Shown: positions 40,155 to 48,680 of the stretch, piece by piece
Numbering within the stretch: the first letter of the stretch is position 1
Layout of the letters: each line of letters starts with the position of its first letter
Notes under the pieces: generated by a model
The model's input: the letters and a program-made list of their open reading frames with translations, nothing else
Databases searched by the model: none
What the model was told of the DNA's origin: nothing
Program-made: the position numbers and the translations under genes
Origin: Altibacter sp. HG106
Lineage (GTDB): Bacteria > Bacteroidota > Bacteroidia > Flavobacteriales > Flavobacteriaceae
Assembly: GCF_028561755.1 (NCBI RefSeq)
Contig: NZ_JAQQTD010000006.1
Coordinates: 62,001-126,000 of the forward strand
Direction of reading: 5' to 3'
DNA length: 64,000 nucleotides

Positions 40155-40197
40155 ATACCTTATTGATAACAGAAACCTTTGGCAAAACGGTTTTTTT

Positions 40198-40231
40198 GCA
40201 GTTGCTTTGTAGCTTACGCTAATGCAACTGC
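40198..40231 (+). promoter_or_regulatory. Inverted repeat in the secA leader
   Basis: GCAGTTGC at 40198-40205 is perfectly complementary to GCAACTGC at 40224-40231. Inside the 18-base loop TAGC and GCTA can also pair around TTAC. The result is a two-tier hairpin 28 bases before the secA ATG. No T-run follows, so it is not a terminator. It could be an operator or an RNA structure that controls secA translation. Confidence 0.55.
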
Positions 40232-40259
40232 GACAGCAACGATAAAATAGCATAATCCC

Positions 40260-43200
40260 ATGGGAATTTTAGATAGTGTACTTAAAGTATTTGTAGGAGA
40301 TAAGTCCAAAAAAGACATCGGGGACATCCAACCCATAGTCGATCAGGTGAAGGCACACGAAGCGGCCATCGCCAAGTTAAGCCTGGACGAGCTCCGCGCC
40401 AAATCGGATGCCTTCCGAAGACGCATTAAAGAAGATCAACTGGACATCCAACAACAGATCGAATCTTTGGAAAAAGAGGCTGAAACCATGGAGGATATCG
40501 ACCAAAAAGAGGCCATCTACAACCAAATTGATGCCCTACAGGACGATCGCTACGCTATTGAAAAGACTACCTTAGATGAAATTCTTCCCGAAGCATTTGC
40601 CGTGGTTAAAGAAACGGCAAAACGCTTTAAAGACAATACCACTCTTGTCGTAAATGCCAGTCCGTTCGACCGCGAACTTTCGGGCGAAAAGGATTACGTA
40701 ACGCTCGATGGGGAAAAAGCCATCTGGAGTAATTCCTGGGATGCCGCCGGAAAAGAAGTGACCTGGGATATGGTTCACTACGATGTGCAGCTGATTGGAG
40801 GGGTGGCCCTTCATCAAGGCAAAGTGGCCGAAATGCAAACGGGGGAAGGTAAAACACTGGTAGCAACCCTTCCTGTTTACTTAAACGCGCTCGCCGGAAA
40901 TGGCGTACACCTCGTTACGGTAAACGACTATCTGGCCAAGCGAGATAGTGCCTGGATGGCTCCTATTTTTGAATTCCACGGAATGAGCGTTGATTGTATC
41001 GATCACCACAAACCAAATTCTGCAGCGCGACGCAAAGCGTATAATGCCGATATCACCTACGGAACCAACAACGAATTTGGATTTGATTACCTCCGTGATA
41101 ATATGTCGCATGCGCCTCAAGACCTGGTGCAACGTCCGCATCACTACGCCATCGTAGATGAGGTGGATAGCGTGTTAATTGATGATGCACGAACACCGTT
41201 GATCATTTCGGGACCGGTTCCTCAGGGCGACCGACATGAATTCAATGAATTAAAGCCGAAGATCGACGATATCGTGAGCGTGCAACGAAAATACTTAACA
41301 GGAGTACTGGCGGAAGCCAAAAAATTAATTTCGGAAGGCGACACCAAAGAAGGAGGGTTTCAACTGCTTCGGGTGTATCGCGGGCTCCCAAAGAATAAGG
41401 CCTTGATCAAATTTCTTTCCGAAGAAGGCGTGCGACAAATTCTTCAGAAGACGGAGAATTATTACATGCAGGACAACAATCGGGAAATGCCGAAGATTGA
41501 TGCCGAATTGTATTTTGTGATCGATGAGAAAAACAATCAGATCGAATTAACCGATAAAGGGGTAAATTACCTTTCCGGAGACGATGACCCCGATTTCTTT
41601 GTGATGCCCGAGATGGGAACCGAAATAGCGAAGATCGAAAATCAAGAACTCAGCAAAGAAGAGGAGGCCGAAGCCAAGGAAGAATTATTTCGTGACTTCA
41701 GCATCAAAAGTGAGCGTATTCACACCATGAACCAACTCCTTAAGGCGTATGCCCTGTTCGAAAAGGATACGCAATATGTGGTGATGGATAACAAGGTGAT
41801 GATCGTGGATGAACAAACCGGACGAATCATGGATGGGCGTCGTTATAGCGACGGACTCCATCAAGCGATTGAAGCCAAAGAAAATGTAAAGATCGAAGCG
41901 GCCACGCAAACCTTTGCGACCATTACCCTTCAGAATTACTTTAGAATGTATCGCAAGTTGTCGGGTATGACGGGTACTGCCGTTACGGAAGCAGGAGAGT
42001 TGTGGGAGATCTACGAATTGGATGTGGTGGAAATTCCTACCAACAAGCCGATTGCTCGAGACGATCGCGAAGACAAGATCTATAAGACGAAACGCGAGAA
42101 ATACAATGCCGTGATCGAAGAGGTTCAGGAACTATCAGAGGCCGGACGCCCGGTGTTGATTGGTACTACTTCAGTAGAGATCTCTGAGTTGCTCAGTAAG
42201 ATGCTGGGGATTCGGAAGATTCCGCATAATGTACTGAACGCGAAATTGCACAAAAAAGAGGCCGATATTGTTGCGGAAGCCGGTAACCAGGGTATGGTAA
42301 CCATTGCTACCAACATGGCCGGTCGGGGTACCGATATTAAGCTTTCCAAAGAAGTAAAAGAAGCAGGCGGATTGGCCATTATTGGTACCGAACGCCACGA
42401 TTCTAGACGTGTAGACCGCCAGTTGCGCGGGCGTAGCGGTCGCCAGGGAGATCCGGGAAGTTCTCAGTTCTACGTGTCGCTGGAAGATAATTTGATGCGT
42501 CTCTTCGGAAGCGAACGAATTGCCAAGATGATGGACCGTATGGGATTGAAGGAAGGCGAAGTAATTCAGCATTCCATGATTTCAAAATCCATTGAGCGCG
42601 CCCAGAAAAAAGTAGAAGAGAACAACTTTGGTATCCGGAAGCGTTTATTGGAGTATGATGATGTGATGAACGCCCAACGAGAAGTTGTGTACAAACGTCG
42701 TTACCACGCGCTTTTCGGAGAGCGTCTCCGAGTGGATATCGCGAATATGATCTACGACACTTCGGAAGTGATCGCCGAAAGCAACAAATTGGCACAGGAT
42801 TACAAGAACTTTGAGTTCGAATTGATCCGCTTTTTCTCGATGAGTTCGCCTATTTCTGAAGCGGAATTCGAAAAAATGGACGCCAAGAAGATCGCCGGAA
42901 TTATTTACAAGGCAGCTTATGAGCACTATCAGGAAAAGATGGCGCGCAATGCGGAAATGGCCTTTCCGGTCATCAAAAATGTGTACGAAACCCAAAAGGA
43001 TAAGTACAAGCGAATTTTAGTGCCGTTCTCTGACGGAGTAAAAACACTCAACGTAGCGACCGATCTGGAAAAAGCTTACGAAACCGAAGGCCGACAATTG
43101 GTTCAAGATTTTGAAAAGAACATTACGTTAGCCATTATTGATGATGCCTGGAAAAATCACCTTCGGAAGATGGACGAACTCAAGCAATCGGTTCAATTAG

Positions 43201-43613
43201 CGGTGCACGAGCAGAAAGACCCGTTATTGATCTACAAGTTTGAAGCCTTCGAATTGTTCAAAGAAATGATCGATAAAGTAAATAAGGATGTTATCTCGTT
43301 CTTATTCAAAGGAGAACTTCCGCAGGAGAATCAACAAATTCAGGAAGCGCGACAAACACGTCCGAAGGAAAAGCTGAGCGAACAAAAAGAAGAAATTCCA
43401 AATATGGACGAACGCGCAGCACAATCACGTGCCGCCGGAAACACCCAAAAACAACCGCAAGTAACAGAAACGATTACCCGAGAACGCCCAAAAATTGGGC
43501 GAAACGACCGGGTTACCATCAAAAATGTGATGAGCGGCGAAAACAAAACGGTGAAATACAAACAGGCCATTCCGCTACTTGACAAAGGCGAATGGGTGTT
43601 AGTAGATCACTAA
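40260..43613 (+). CDS. secA: Protein translocase ATPase SecA
   Basis: The 1117-residue motor of the Sec pathway couples ATP hydrolysis to protein export through SecYEG. Visible motifs are Walker A MQTGEGKT (192-199), the DEVD-type box VDEVDSVLIDDARTP, MTGTAVTEAGELWEIY and TNMAGRGTDIKL of the second nucleotide-binding domain. Helical scaffold and wing domains follow. The length exceeds the roughly 900 residues of E. coli SecA because of acidic insertions, for example at about 60-95 and 330-480, which is normal for Bacteroidota. The C-terminus ends GEWVLVDH and lacks the zinc-binding Cys/His tail. A hairpin lies in the leader and a strong terminator follows. Confidence 0.97.
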   Translation: MGILDSVLKVFVGDKSKKDIGDIQPIVDQVKAHEAAIAKLSLDELRAKSDAFRRRIKEDQLDIQQQIESLEKEAETMEDIDQKEAIYNQIDALQDDRYAIEKTTLDEILPEAFAVVKETAKRFKDNTTLVVNASPFDRELSGEKDYVTLDGEKAIWSNSWDAAGKEVTWDMVHYDVQLIGGVALHQGKVAEMQTGEGKTLVATLPVYLNALAGNGVHLVTVNDYLAKRDSAWMAPIFEFHGMSVDCIDHHKPNSAARRKAYNADITYGTNNEFGFDYLRDNMSHAPQDLVQRPHHYAIVDEVDSVLIDDARTPLIISGPVPQGDRHEFNELKPKIDDIVSVQRKYLTGVLAEAKKLISEGDTKEGGFQLLRVYRGLPKNKALIKFLSEEGVRQILQKTENYYMQDNNREMPKIDAELYFVIDEKNNQIELTDKGVNYLSGDDDPDFFVMPEMGTEIAKIENQELSKEEEAEAKEELFRDFSIKSERIHTMNQLLKAYALFEKDTQYVVMDNKVMIVDEQTGRIMDGRRYSDGLHQAIEAKENVKIEAATQTFATITLQNYFRMYRKLSGMTGTAVTEAGELWEIYELDVVEIPTNKPIARDDREDKIYKTKREKYNAVIEEVQELSEAGRPVLIGTTSVEISELLSKMLGIRKIPHNVLNAKLHKKEADIVAEAGNQGMVTIATNMAGRGTDIKLSKEVKEAGGLAIIGTERHDSRRVDRQLRGRSGRQGDPGSSQFYVSLEDNLMRLFGSERIAKMMDRMGLKEGEVIQHSMISKSIERAQKKVEENNFGIRKRLLEYDDVMNAQREVVYKRRYHALFGERLRVDIANMIYDTSEVIAESNKLAQDYKNFEFELIRFFSMSSPISEAEFEKMDAKKIAGIIYKAAYEHYQEKMARNAEMAFPVIKNVYETQKDKYKRILVPFSDGVKTLNVATDLEKAYETEGRQLVQDFEKNITLAIIDDAWKNHLRKMDELKQSVQLAVHEQKDPLLIYKFEAFELFKEMIDKVNKDVISFLFKGELPQENQQIQEARQTRPKEKLSEQKEEIPNMDERAAQSRAAGNTQKQPQVTETITRERPKIGRNDRVTIKNVMSGENKTVKYKQAIPLLDKGEWVLVDH

Positions 43614-43622
43614 AGAGTATGG

Positions 43623-43650
43623 AAGTCCGACACCTTTGTCGGACTTTTTT
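43623..43650 (+). terminator. Rho-independent terminator of secA
   Basis: AAGTCCGACA (43623-43632) and TGTCGGACTT (43637-43646) form a perfect 10-base stem with a CCTT loop, followed by six T residues. It begins 10 bases after the secA stop codon. Confidence 0.93.
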
Positions 43651-44032
43651 ATTCCTTAGAAATGCGCTGTTTTATCAAAAATGGTATTTGAAGTAGAAAC
43701 AGCGACAGGAACGCCACGGCGTACATAGCATGCTGAGAGAGATTTGGGAGTTCTATCGCAGGGTTCCATTTCCATGTCGCTATAATGGATCGCACTTCAG
43801 AATTAAAGAATGTAAGATTTGGCCATCCCCACAGCAGTAACGAAGCTCCCAAAAAGCCACTTCCAATACACCAAAGCACCGTGTTGGATATCAAGGGTGG
43901 GGTTTTCGAAAGCGGTTGAGGCTGCAGTCGTCTCATAATATTTTCTGAAAACTGATTGGAAACCCTTTCCAGCGGTACTTCCTGAAGTTGTTTGCGTAAA
44001 AAAGGATCCTTTTCGTTAGATGGCTTTTCCAT
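43649..44032 (-). CDS. Two-span membrane protein, probable anti-sigma factor
   Basis: This is a 127-residue protein from ATG 44032. The N-terminal cytoplasmic part is about 55 residues (MEKPSNEKDPFLRKQLQEV and ERVSNQFSENIMRRL). Two membrane spans follow at about 60-85 and 95-120. It overlaps the upstream ECF sigma gene by 17 bases. The N-terminal helix followed by membrane spans fits the pattern of small anti-sigma factors in Bacteroidota. No zinc-binding HxxxCxxC is seen, so the assignment rests on position. Confidence 0.55.
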   Translation of the reverse strand: MEKPSNEKDPFLRKQLQEVPLERVSNQFSENIMRRLQPQPLSKTPPLISNTVLWCIGSGFLGASLLLWGWPNLTFFNSEVRSIIATWKWNPAIELPNLSQHAMYAVAFLSLFLLQIPFLIKQRISKE

Positions 44033-44630
44033 GTGGTTTCGATAGATTCGGAAGTACATACTGCTGCAATTGCTCGTACAGCTTGGCACGACTTCGATGT
44101 AACTTTACTTTAATATTCGATTCTGACAGCTCGGTTATTGCTGCGATTTCTTTAACCGAAAGATCGTCAAAATAATACCAGGTCACTAAGGCGGCGTCGG
44201 TTTCCGGCAACATTTCTATACTCTTTCGAATAATGGCTTCTCGTTCCTTCTGCTCTAATTGTTCCAACGCGTTTTGAATGGGTGCTACCGCCAACACAGC
44301 GGCCCCTTCCTCCCACTCTTGCATGGGGTTTCGCTTTGCCTTCCGAAGATAATCGAGCGCTTTCCGATAGGCAATGCGATAGAGCCAACTCGAAAACTTT
44401 GCATCGCCCCGAAAACTCGCCAGCGAATGATAGGCTTTCACAAAGGTGTCTTGCGCTAATTCCTCAGCAATTTCGGGAGTTTTAACCATGCGAACAAGAA
44501 CGGTATAGACCAAGCTTTGGTAAGTGGTTACCAAAAGACCAAAGGCTTTGGTATCACCCTTTAAACTCTTTTCAATGAGCGCTTGGTTAGTGTCATGGTT
44601 CATCCCTATTAAGACGTTTTTATCGGGCAT
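44016..44630 (-). CDS. ECF RNA polymerase sigma factor
   Basis: The 204-residue protein has sigma region 2 (LVRMVKTPEIAEELAQDTFVK, then SWLYRIAYRKALDYLRK; about 46-102) and region 4 (LSVKEIAAITELSESNIKVK, then LHRSRAKLYE; about 153-185). It would direct RNA polymerase to an extracytoplasmic-stress regulon and probably its own operon. Another in-frame ATG at 44603 gives a product nine residues shorter and is also plausible. The downstream overlapping membrane protein is its likely anti-sigma factor. Confidence 0.9.
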   Translation of the reverse strand: MPDKNVLIGMNHDTNQALIEKSLKGDTKAFGLLVTTYQSLVYTVLVRMVKTPEIAEELAQDTFVKAYHSLASFRGDAKFSSWLYRIAYRKALDYLRKAKRNPMQEWEEGAAVLAVAPIQNALEQLEQKEREAIIRKSIEMLPETDAALVTWYYFDDLSVKEIAAITELSESNIKVKLHRSRAKLYEQLQQYVLPNLSKPHGKAI

Positions 44631-44738
44631 GTGGTTACAAAATAAGAAAAGATAATTTTCGGCAAATTATGTAACCGAAGTTGTAAGGAGTACGTCCTAC
44701 CTTTAAAAACGAACAATAGTCATTAAATCAATCAAATT

Positions 44739-45089
44739 ATGGGATCAGAAGTAGTTATCTTACCAATCGTCTTTGGCGTTATTTTCGGAATTTTTTACTT
44801 GTACATTTCAGCACGCAATCGCGAGCGCCTTGCGCTTATCGAAAAAGGTGCCGATGCGTCTATTTTTTACTCGAAGGAACGAAGGGTCACTCCCGTGTGG
44901 AAAGTCATTGTCATTAATTTGGCCCTTTTGGCGATGGGTATCGGTCTTGGTATTTTTATCGCCGCCTTTTTCAGTCAGGTTCTAGGCCTTGATGAAGATG
45001 TAGCCTATCCCGGTACCATCTTCTTTATGGCAGGCGCCGGATTGTTGTCTGGGTTCTTTATAACGAAAAAACTGAATCGAGAAGCATAA
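44739..45089 (+). CDS. DUF6249-like three-span membrane protein
   Basis: The 116-residue protein has an N-terminal span (VVILPIVFGVIFGIFYLYI, about 5-23), then the conserved NRERLALIEKGADAS (about 27-41). Two more spans follow at about 53-75 and 90-108. The RxRLALIEKG segment is typical of DUF6249 membrane proteins found with ECF sigma genes in Bacteroidota. It diverges from the ECF gene. The sequence TACCTTTA 34 bases upstream is close to the -7 consensus. It may be a target of the neighbouring sigma factor; this is inference. Confidence 0.72.
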   Translation: MGSEVVILPIVFGVIFGIFYLYISARNRERLALIEKGADASIFYSKERRVTPVWKVIVINLALLAMGIGLGIFIAAFFSQVLGLDEDVAYPGTIFFMAGAGLLSGFFITKKLNREA

Positions 45090-45113
45090 TCAAAATTGAG
45101 AACACCTAACGCA

Positions 45114-45141
45114 AGCCACTTCTGCCACAGAGGTGGTTTTT
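45114..45141 (+). terminator. Rho-independent terminator after the DUF6249 gene
   Basis: CCACTTCTG (45116-45124) pairs with CAGAGGTGG (45128-45136), with one G-T pair and a CCA loop, followed by five T residues. Confidence 0.85.
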
Positions 45142-45146
45142 GTATA

Positions 45147-45171
45147 TAAAAAAGGCATCGAAGGTCGATGC
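45147..45171 (-). terminator. Rho-independent terminator of the 45216-47893 operon
   Basis: On the minus strand GCATCG, a 5-base loop and CGATGC (45155-45171) are followed by a run of T residues (the A-run at 45147-45153 on the plus strand). It lies about 45 bases past the stop codon of the DUF4097-like gene. Confidence 0.8.
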
Positions 45172-45188
45172 AGAAGAAGAGAGAATAT

Positions 45189-45215
45189 ACGCCTTACCTG
45201 GAATACGTAAGGCGT
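45189..45215. terminator. Inverted repeat next to the DUF4097-like stop codon
   Basis: ACGCCTTAC (45189-45197) and GTAAGGCGT (45207-45215) form a perfect 9-base stem with a 9-base loop, directly adjoining the minus-strand stop. A T-rich stretch follows on the plus strand. It may block read-through from the DUF6249 side. Confidence 0.6.
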
Positions 45216-46799
45216 TTAATTTTTTAGGGTAACGTCGCTGTAGCGCGCGTCAATCTTGAAGGAAGCACTGTTGTTTTGGGACTTATGATAGCCGCGAAGC
45301 AGTACATTGTTCCCGTTTTTCGACTGATTTACCTGTAAGGATTTAGGGTGTAGCAGTCGTGTTTTCTTTCCGTTGAAATAGAAATCGAACCCAGCATCGG
45401 GAAGCAAGATAGTGGCGTTCGTATTGTCGAGAACGATATCAACCACTTTGAAGTTGTTCGCCACTTTATTTATAAAAAGGTTTCCGAAAGACCCTTGTAG
45501 CAAGGCTTCTCGATCGAGCACATTAATTTGAACATTGCTCGAATTGGCCTTCAACACAATGTTTTTTACCTCGTTCAATTTGCAATCCTCCACATAATCC
45601 ACATCCAGAGAGCCGTCGTTCCATTCATTGATATACACCGGCGCATAGGCCGCATTGATGAGGGTACTCCCCCCATCAATGCTATTGGCTGTAAGCGCTG
45701 CATAATTCAATTTCGCACGTACGTTATAGGCATCGGCCATTTTCACTTCTCCGTGACGCACATTGATATCTGTTTTGCCACCTTTGGGCATCTTGATAAT
45801 AATGGTTTTTCGTGCCTCGGGATGGATCTTTTTACCATCCTTCTCTTTTAGGATATACGCCTTGACGTTGTGCTTTTTTCCATGCGGACCTTCATCAAAT
45901 TGCTCGGCCCAGGCTTCCATTTCTCGCCCAAAGTTCTCTCCCCAGGCTTCCATTTCTTTCTCAAATTCTTTTCCGAATTCTTCTCCCCAAGCTTCCATCT
46001 GCTTTCCGAGGTTCTCTCCCCAGGCCTCCATTTTTCGCTCGAATTCGGGCCCAAACTGATTGCTAAATTTCGCTCCAAAATCTTCTCCCCAGGCTTCCAT
46101 GACCTTTTCAAAGCCTTTGGCCCATTCGTCCACATCTTTTAACCAGCGATCGGTTTGTTTTACCGTCACATTGGTCTTGTACTTACGGTTCAACTTATCG
46201 ACATACGACTGCTTGTTGCGTTCGTATTCCGACTTATCGAACACATAGCTCCCGTTATTGTTAAAGTTGAAGTTCGTGTAGCCATCTTTGTAATGAATGC
46301 TAGCGCGTTCTTCGGTAAAAGGCCAGTTTGGCATTTCTTCATAATCGGGCACATCTGGAACGACCACATCAAAATTCATGGTGGTTAGATCTTTCAAAAT
46401 AGGCATTTCAGGAAGTTGCTCGAGCACTTTCAAACTTTCCAGTGATTTCAAGGCGCCTAGTCCTGATAACGACTCCATGCCACTCCACGATCCTCCCGCA
46501 TGAGAGGTAATCACTACCTTTTTGCTGTTTCCCAGGATATCAAAATCCCAGTTGTCAAAAATCTCTTTTTTCTGTGCTTCGGAAAGGTTTTCACCCTCGA
46601 TACGAGCTTCCACTTCCACGATATCTTTGTTCCAGGTCTCGAAGACCACATGGGTGTGACTGGTATTTACAGACACCAGCACATCTTCTCCAACACTAAA
46701 GGTTTCTACATATTTCTTTTGTGCAAACGACACTCCCGAAAGGAGTATTGCGACGCTCAACAAAAAACTATGCTTCCATATTGATATATTTTTCATCAT
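45216..46799 (-). CDS. Secreted DUF4097-like beta-repeat protein with MEAWGE repeats
   Basis: The 527-residue protein has a signal peptide (SFLLSVAILLSGVSFAQ). Residues 28-110 and the C-terminal third (about 340-520; KTDINVRHGEVKMADAYNV onward) resemble the DUF4097 beta-helix-like fold of ECF-controlled envelope proteins. The middle (about 235-305) holds five copies of a MEAWGE(D/N/E)(F/L)G unit separated by charged helical spacers, likely a coiled coil. The start overlaps the anti-sigma gene by 32 bases. As the last gene of a sigma/anti-sigma operon it may be an envelope sensor or a regulon product. Confidence 0.72.
   Translation of the reverse strand: MMKNISIWKHSFLLSVAILLSGVSFAQKKYVETFSVGEDVLVSVNTSHTHVVFETWNKDIVEVEARIEGENLSEAQKKEIFDNWDFDILGNSKKVVITSHAGGSWSGMESLSGLGALKSLESLKVLEQLPEMPILKDLTTMNFDVVVPDVPDYEEMPNWPFTEERASIHYKDGYTNFNFNNNGSYVFDKSEYERNKQSYVDKLNRKYKTNVTVKQTDRWLKDVDEWAKGFEKVMEAWGEDFGAKFSNQFGPEFERKMEAWGENLGKQMEAWGEEFGKEFEKEMEAWGENFGREMEAWAEQFDEGPHGKKHNVKAYILKEKDGKKIHPEARKTIIIKMPKGGKTDINVRHGEVKMADAYNVRAKLNYAALTANSIDGGSTLINAAYAPVYINEWNDGSLDVDYVEDCKLNEVKNIVLKANSSNVQINVLDREALLQGSFGNLFINKVANNFKVVDIVLDNTNATILLPDAGFDFYFNGKKTRLLHPKSLQVNQSKNGNNVLLRGYHKSQNNSASFKIDARYSDVTLKN
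45901..46100 (-). repeat. Degenerate internal repeat encoding MEAWGE units
   Basis: Five copies of a 13-15 base core (CCCAGGCTTCCAT and close variants on the plus strand) recur at irregular intervals of 33 to 69 bases and encode the MEAW(G/A)E motif. They probably arose by internal duplication of a helical segment. Confidence 0.75.
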
Positions 46800-47367
46800 C
46801 TGTTTCTTTTAGTTCTTTTAATTTGTTTTTCAGTTTGAACAGCAATTCCAAACGAAGTTTCAAATTATCTATAAGGGCGTTGATGGTCGCTTCTGTTGGG
46901 CCCAGTGTGTTAAGTTCTTGCGTTAATCGTGTGTATTCTGCATCCAGATCTTTTAGGCGTCTCATATAGCCGTCAATGAGATCTTTATTCTCATTAGAAG
47001 TATCTAAGGAGGCAAGCTGAACATTGATACCAGCAGTATAAAACTCTTCTACTTTCTTCAAATCAGGAGAAAGATCTCCCAGGGTGATCTGTGGTGTGAG
47101 TGGTGTCTCAGAGGACGTATTATCGGTATCAACGATAGTGGGAGGCGTCGATTCGTTGGTCAAGGATCGATATCCAAAAATACTCAACGTAAGCAACACC
47201 AAGCCTACGGCAGCAATCTTCATAAAGAGAAACGCAGGGCGTTTCTTTTTCTTCTCTTCCGGAAAGGCCGCAGCAAGTCGTGCCTCGAACCGTGCTTCAT
47301 GTCCTTTTGAAAGCTTCTTCGGTTCGGAAGTGTCTTCTTTCAAAAGCGATCTAATATCCTGTGCCAT
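46768..47367 (-). CDS. Single-span anti-sigma factor-like protein
   Basis: The 199-residue protein has a cytoplasmic N-terminus (about 1-45, with HEARFEARLAAAFPEEKKKK) and one membrane span (FLFMKIAAVGLVLLTLSIFGY, about 46-66). A periplasmic region follows, ending in a helical coiled-coil stretch (LIDNLKLRLELLFKLKNKLK, about 165-184). This plan, and the 17-base overlap with the ECF sigma gene upstream, fit an anti-sigma factor. No catalytic or zinc motif is visible. It overlaps the DUF4097-like gene by 32 bases. Confidence 0.65.
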   Translation of the reverse strand: MAQDIRSLLKEDTSEPKKLSKGHEARFEARLAAAFPEEKKKKRPAFLFMKIAAVGLVLLTLSIFGYRSLTNESTPPTIVDTDNTSSETPLTPQITLGDLSPDLKKVEEFYTAGINVQLASLDTSNENKDLIDGYMRRLKDLDAEYTRLTQELNTLGPTEATINALIDNLKLRLELLFKLKNKLKELKETDDEKYINMEA

Positions 47368-47893
47368 ATTGCAAATGCTTTAAGTGTTCTTTTAATTTGT
47401 TCTTTCCGCGATGTAGGTTCGTTCTCGAGGCACTTTCAGTGATGCCCAGTATTTCGGAAATCTCCTGATGGTCATAGCCTTCTAATAAAAAGAGCGTTAC
47501 TACTACGCGATAGTTCTCCGGAAGGGCCGCAATGGCTTCTTTTACTTCCGCAACGGTGGTGGCATCGGGCACGGTCCAGTTGTCATCCTGTACAATCGTC
47601 AACGTTTCCTCATTCACAGGATCGGTTTCCAATTTTCGCGCCTTCAGCACATCCAGGCAGGTATTGATCACGATCCGTTTTAACCAGGCTCCAAAGGTGA
47701 CGTCTCCCTGAAACTGATCTAACTTTGTAAAAGCCTTGATAAAGGCCTCTTGCATCGCATCTTCTGCCGCAGCCGTGTCGTTTATATACCTGCTAGCAAC
47801 AATTAACATGCCTTCACAATATTGATTGTACAAGGCCATTTGCGCCTTTCGGTCATGCTGTTTACATTGCTCAACAAGTAGTTGGTTCGACAA
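47351..47893 (-). CDS. ECF RNA polymerase sigma factor
   Basis: The 180-residue protein has region 2 (YINDTAAAEDAMQEAFIKAF, then FGAWLKRIVINTCLDVLK; about 37-85) and region 4 (LLEGYDHQEISEILGITESA, then RTNLHRGKNKLKEHL; about 135-172). The start is TTG at 47893; no ATG exists between the upstream in-frame stop and the conserved region. It heads a three-gene operon with the anti-sigma-like gene and the DUF4097-like gene. Unlike the first ECF gene, it is paired with a large secreted target. Confidence 0.88.
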   Translation of the reverse strand: MSNQLLVEQCKQHDRKAQMALYNQYCEGMLIVASRYINDTAAAEDAMQEAFIKAFTKLDQFQGDVTFGAWLKRIVINTCLDVLKARKLETDPVNEETLTIVQDDNWTVPDATTVAEVKEAIAALPENYRVVVTLFLLEGYDHQEISEILGITESASRTNLHRGKNKLKEHLKHLQYGTGY

Positions 47894-47959
47894 ACTTGAT
47901 GGTTTTTTTGGTTGCTGTTCAGTTAAAAGACGAGGGATTCTTTCCCGCGTTTCAAAATA

Positions 47960-47978
47960 TTAACTTTTTTTAAGTTAA
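47960..47978. promoter_or_regulatory. Palindromic site between ECF sigma and DUF2383 genes
   Basis: TTAACTT (47960-47966) and AAGTTAA (47972-47978) form a 7-base inverted repeat around a 5-T spacer in the 152-base divergent region. It may be an operator or a hairpin; there is no direct evidence for either. Confidence 0.35.
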
Positions 47979-48045
47979 AATATAATTAAGTACCCCTTCT
48001 TGGACTGTCTTTTGTTGTACATTTAGGATGAACTAAGAGAGGGTT

Positions 48046-48603
48046 ATGAAAGATAAATACAAAGATTTTGATCGACTGAATAGATTGATGGTAGCTTGCT
48101 TTAGGGCTGAACAATACTATTATAACGCAGCTCAGGATGCACAAACCACCGACCTCAAGCGATTTATGAATTACATGGCGACCGAACGTAATCGTATCGC
48201 CAACGATATTTCCAATCAGTTGAGTTCAAGAGATATTGAACCACTAGAATTGGACGTTGAAAAAGGAAATACCGATCGCACCTGGAGTGAGATCAAAGAG
48301 GCACTAGACAACTACGATGCGGTTGATATGCTGGCGGAAGGAATGGCAAGGGATAAAGGGATCGTCACCAAAATCTCTGATATGCTGAAAACGGAAGAAC
48401 TTCCGGAGCCTATCCTGGAAATGCTTTACAAACACCGCAAGAAGATTCAGTGGTACCTAAAGCAAGCCGAACAGCATAAAAAGAACCACTTCAAAGATAA
48501 TAGCCATAAGAAAGTAACCGAGGCAGAGGTGATGTCGGACGGGTCCCAAGAGGATGATGACGATGATAACGACGCCAGAATCATACAGATGCGCGCTATC
48601 TAG
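48046..48603 (+). CDS. Ferritin-like four-helix protein (DUF2383-like)
   Basis: The 185-residue protein has helices with FDRLNRLMVACFRAEQYYYN (about 6-25) and DLKRFMNYMATERNRIANDI (about 33-52), then two more helices to about 150. The tail is very acidic (SDGSQEDDDDDNDA). This resembles the PA2169/DUF2383 ferritin-like fold. Bacteroidota members are often stress-induced, but no metal-binding ExxH pattern is clear. TACATTTA about 20 bases upstream approximates the -7 element. A strong bidirectional terminator follows. Confidence 0.7.
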   Translation: MKDKYKDFDRLNRLMVACFRAEQYYYNAAQDAQTTDLKRFMNYMATERNRIANDISNQLSSRDIEPLELDVEKGNTDRTWSEIKEALDNYDAVDMLAEGMARDKGIVTKISDMLKTEELPEPILEMLYKHRKKIQWYLKQAEQHKKNHFKDNSHKKVTEAEVMSDGSQEDDDDDNDARIIQMRAI

Positions 48604-48628
48604 TTACCCATACAATAATAACCACAAT

Positions 48629-48659
48629 AAAAAGCCGGAGTACATTGCTCCGGCTTTTT
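48629..48659. terminator. Bidirectional Rho-independent terminator
   Basis: GCCGGAG (48634-48640) and CTCCGGC (48648-48654) form a perfect GC-rich stem with A-run and T-run flanks on both sides. It can end both the DUF2383 gene and the convergent ohr gene. Confidence 0.92.
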
Positions 48660-48680
48660 CAGTGTAAGAGGGTGATCTTT

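Noticed and set aside
40198-40231. The secA leader hairpin as a terminator
   Set aside because: No run of T follows the second arm and the loop is long, so it does not fit a Rho-independent terminator.
30950-43500. Long open frames antisense to tviB, wzc, secA and other genes
   Set aside because: They lie wholly inside well-supported genes in other frames, lack recognisable domains and have no own promoters. They follow from the codon bias of the true genes.
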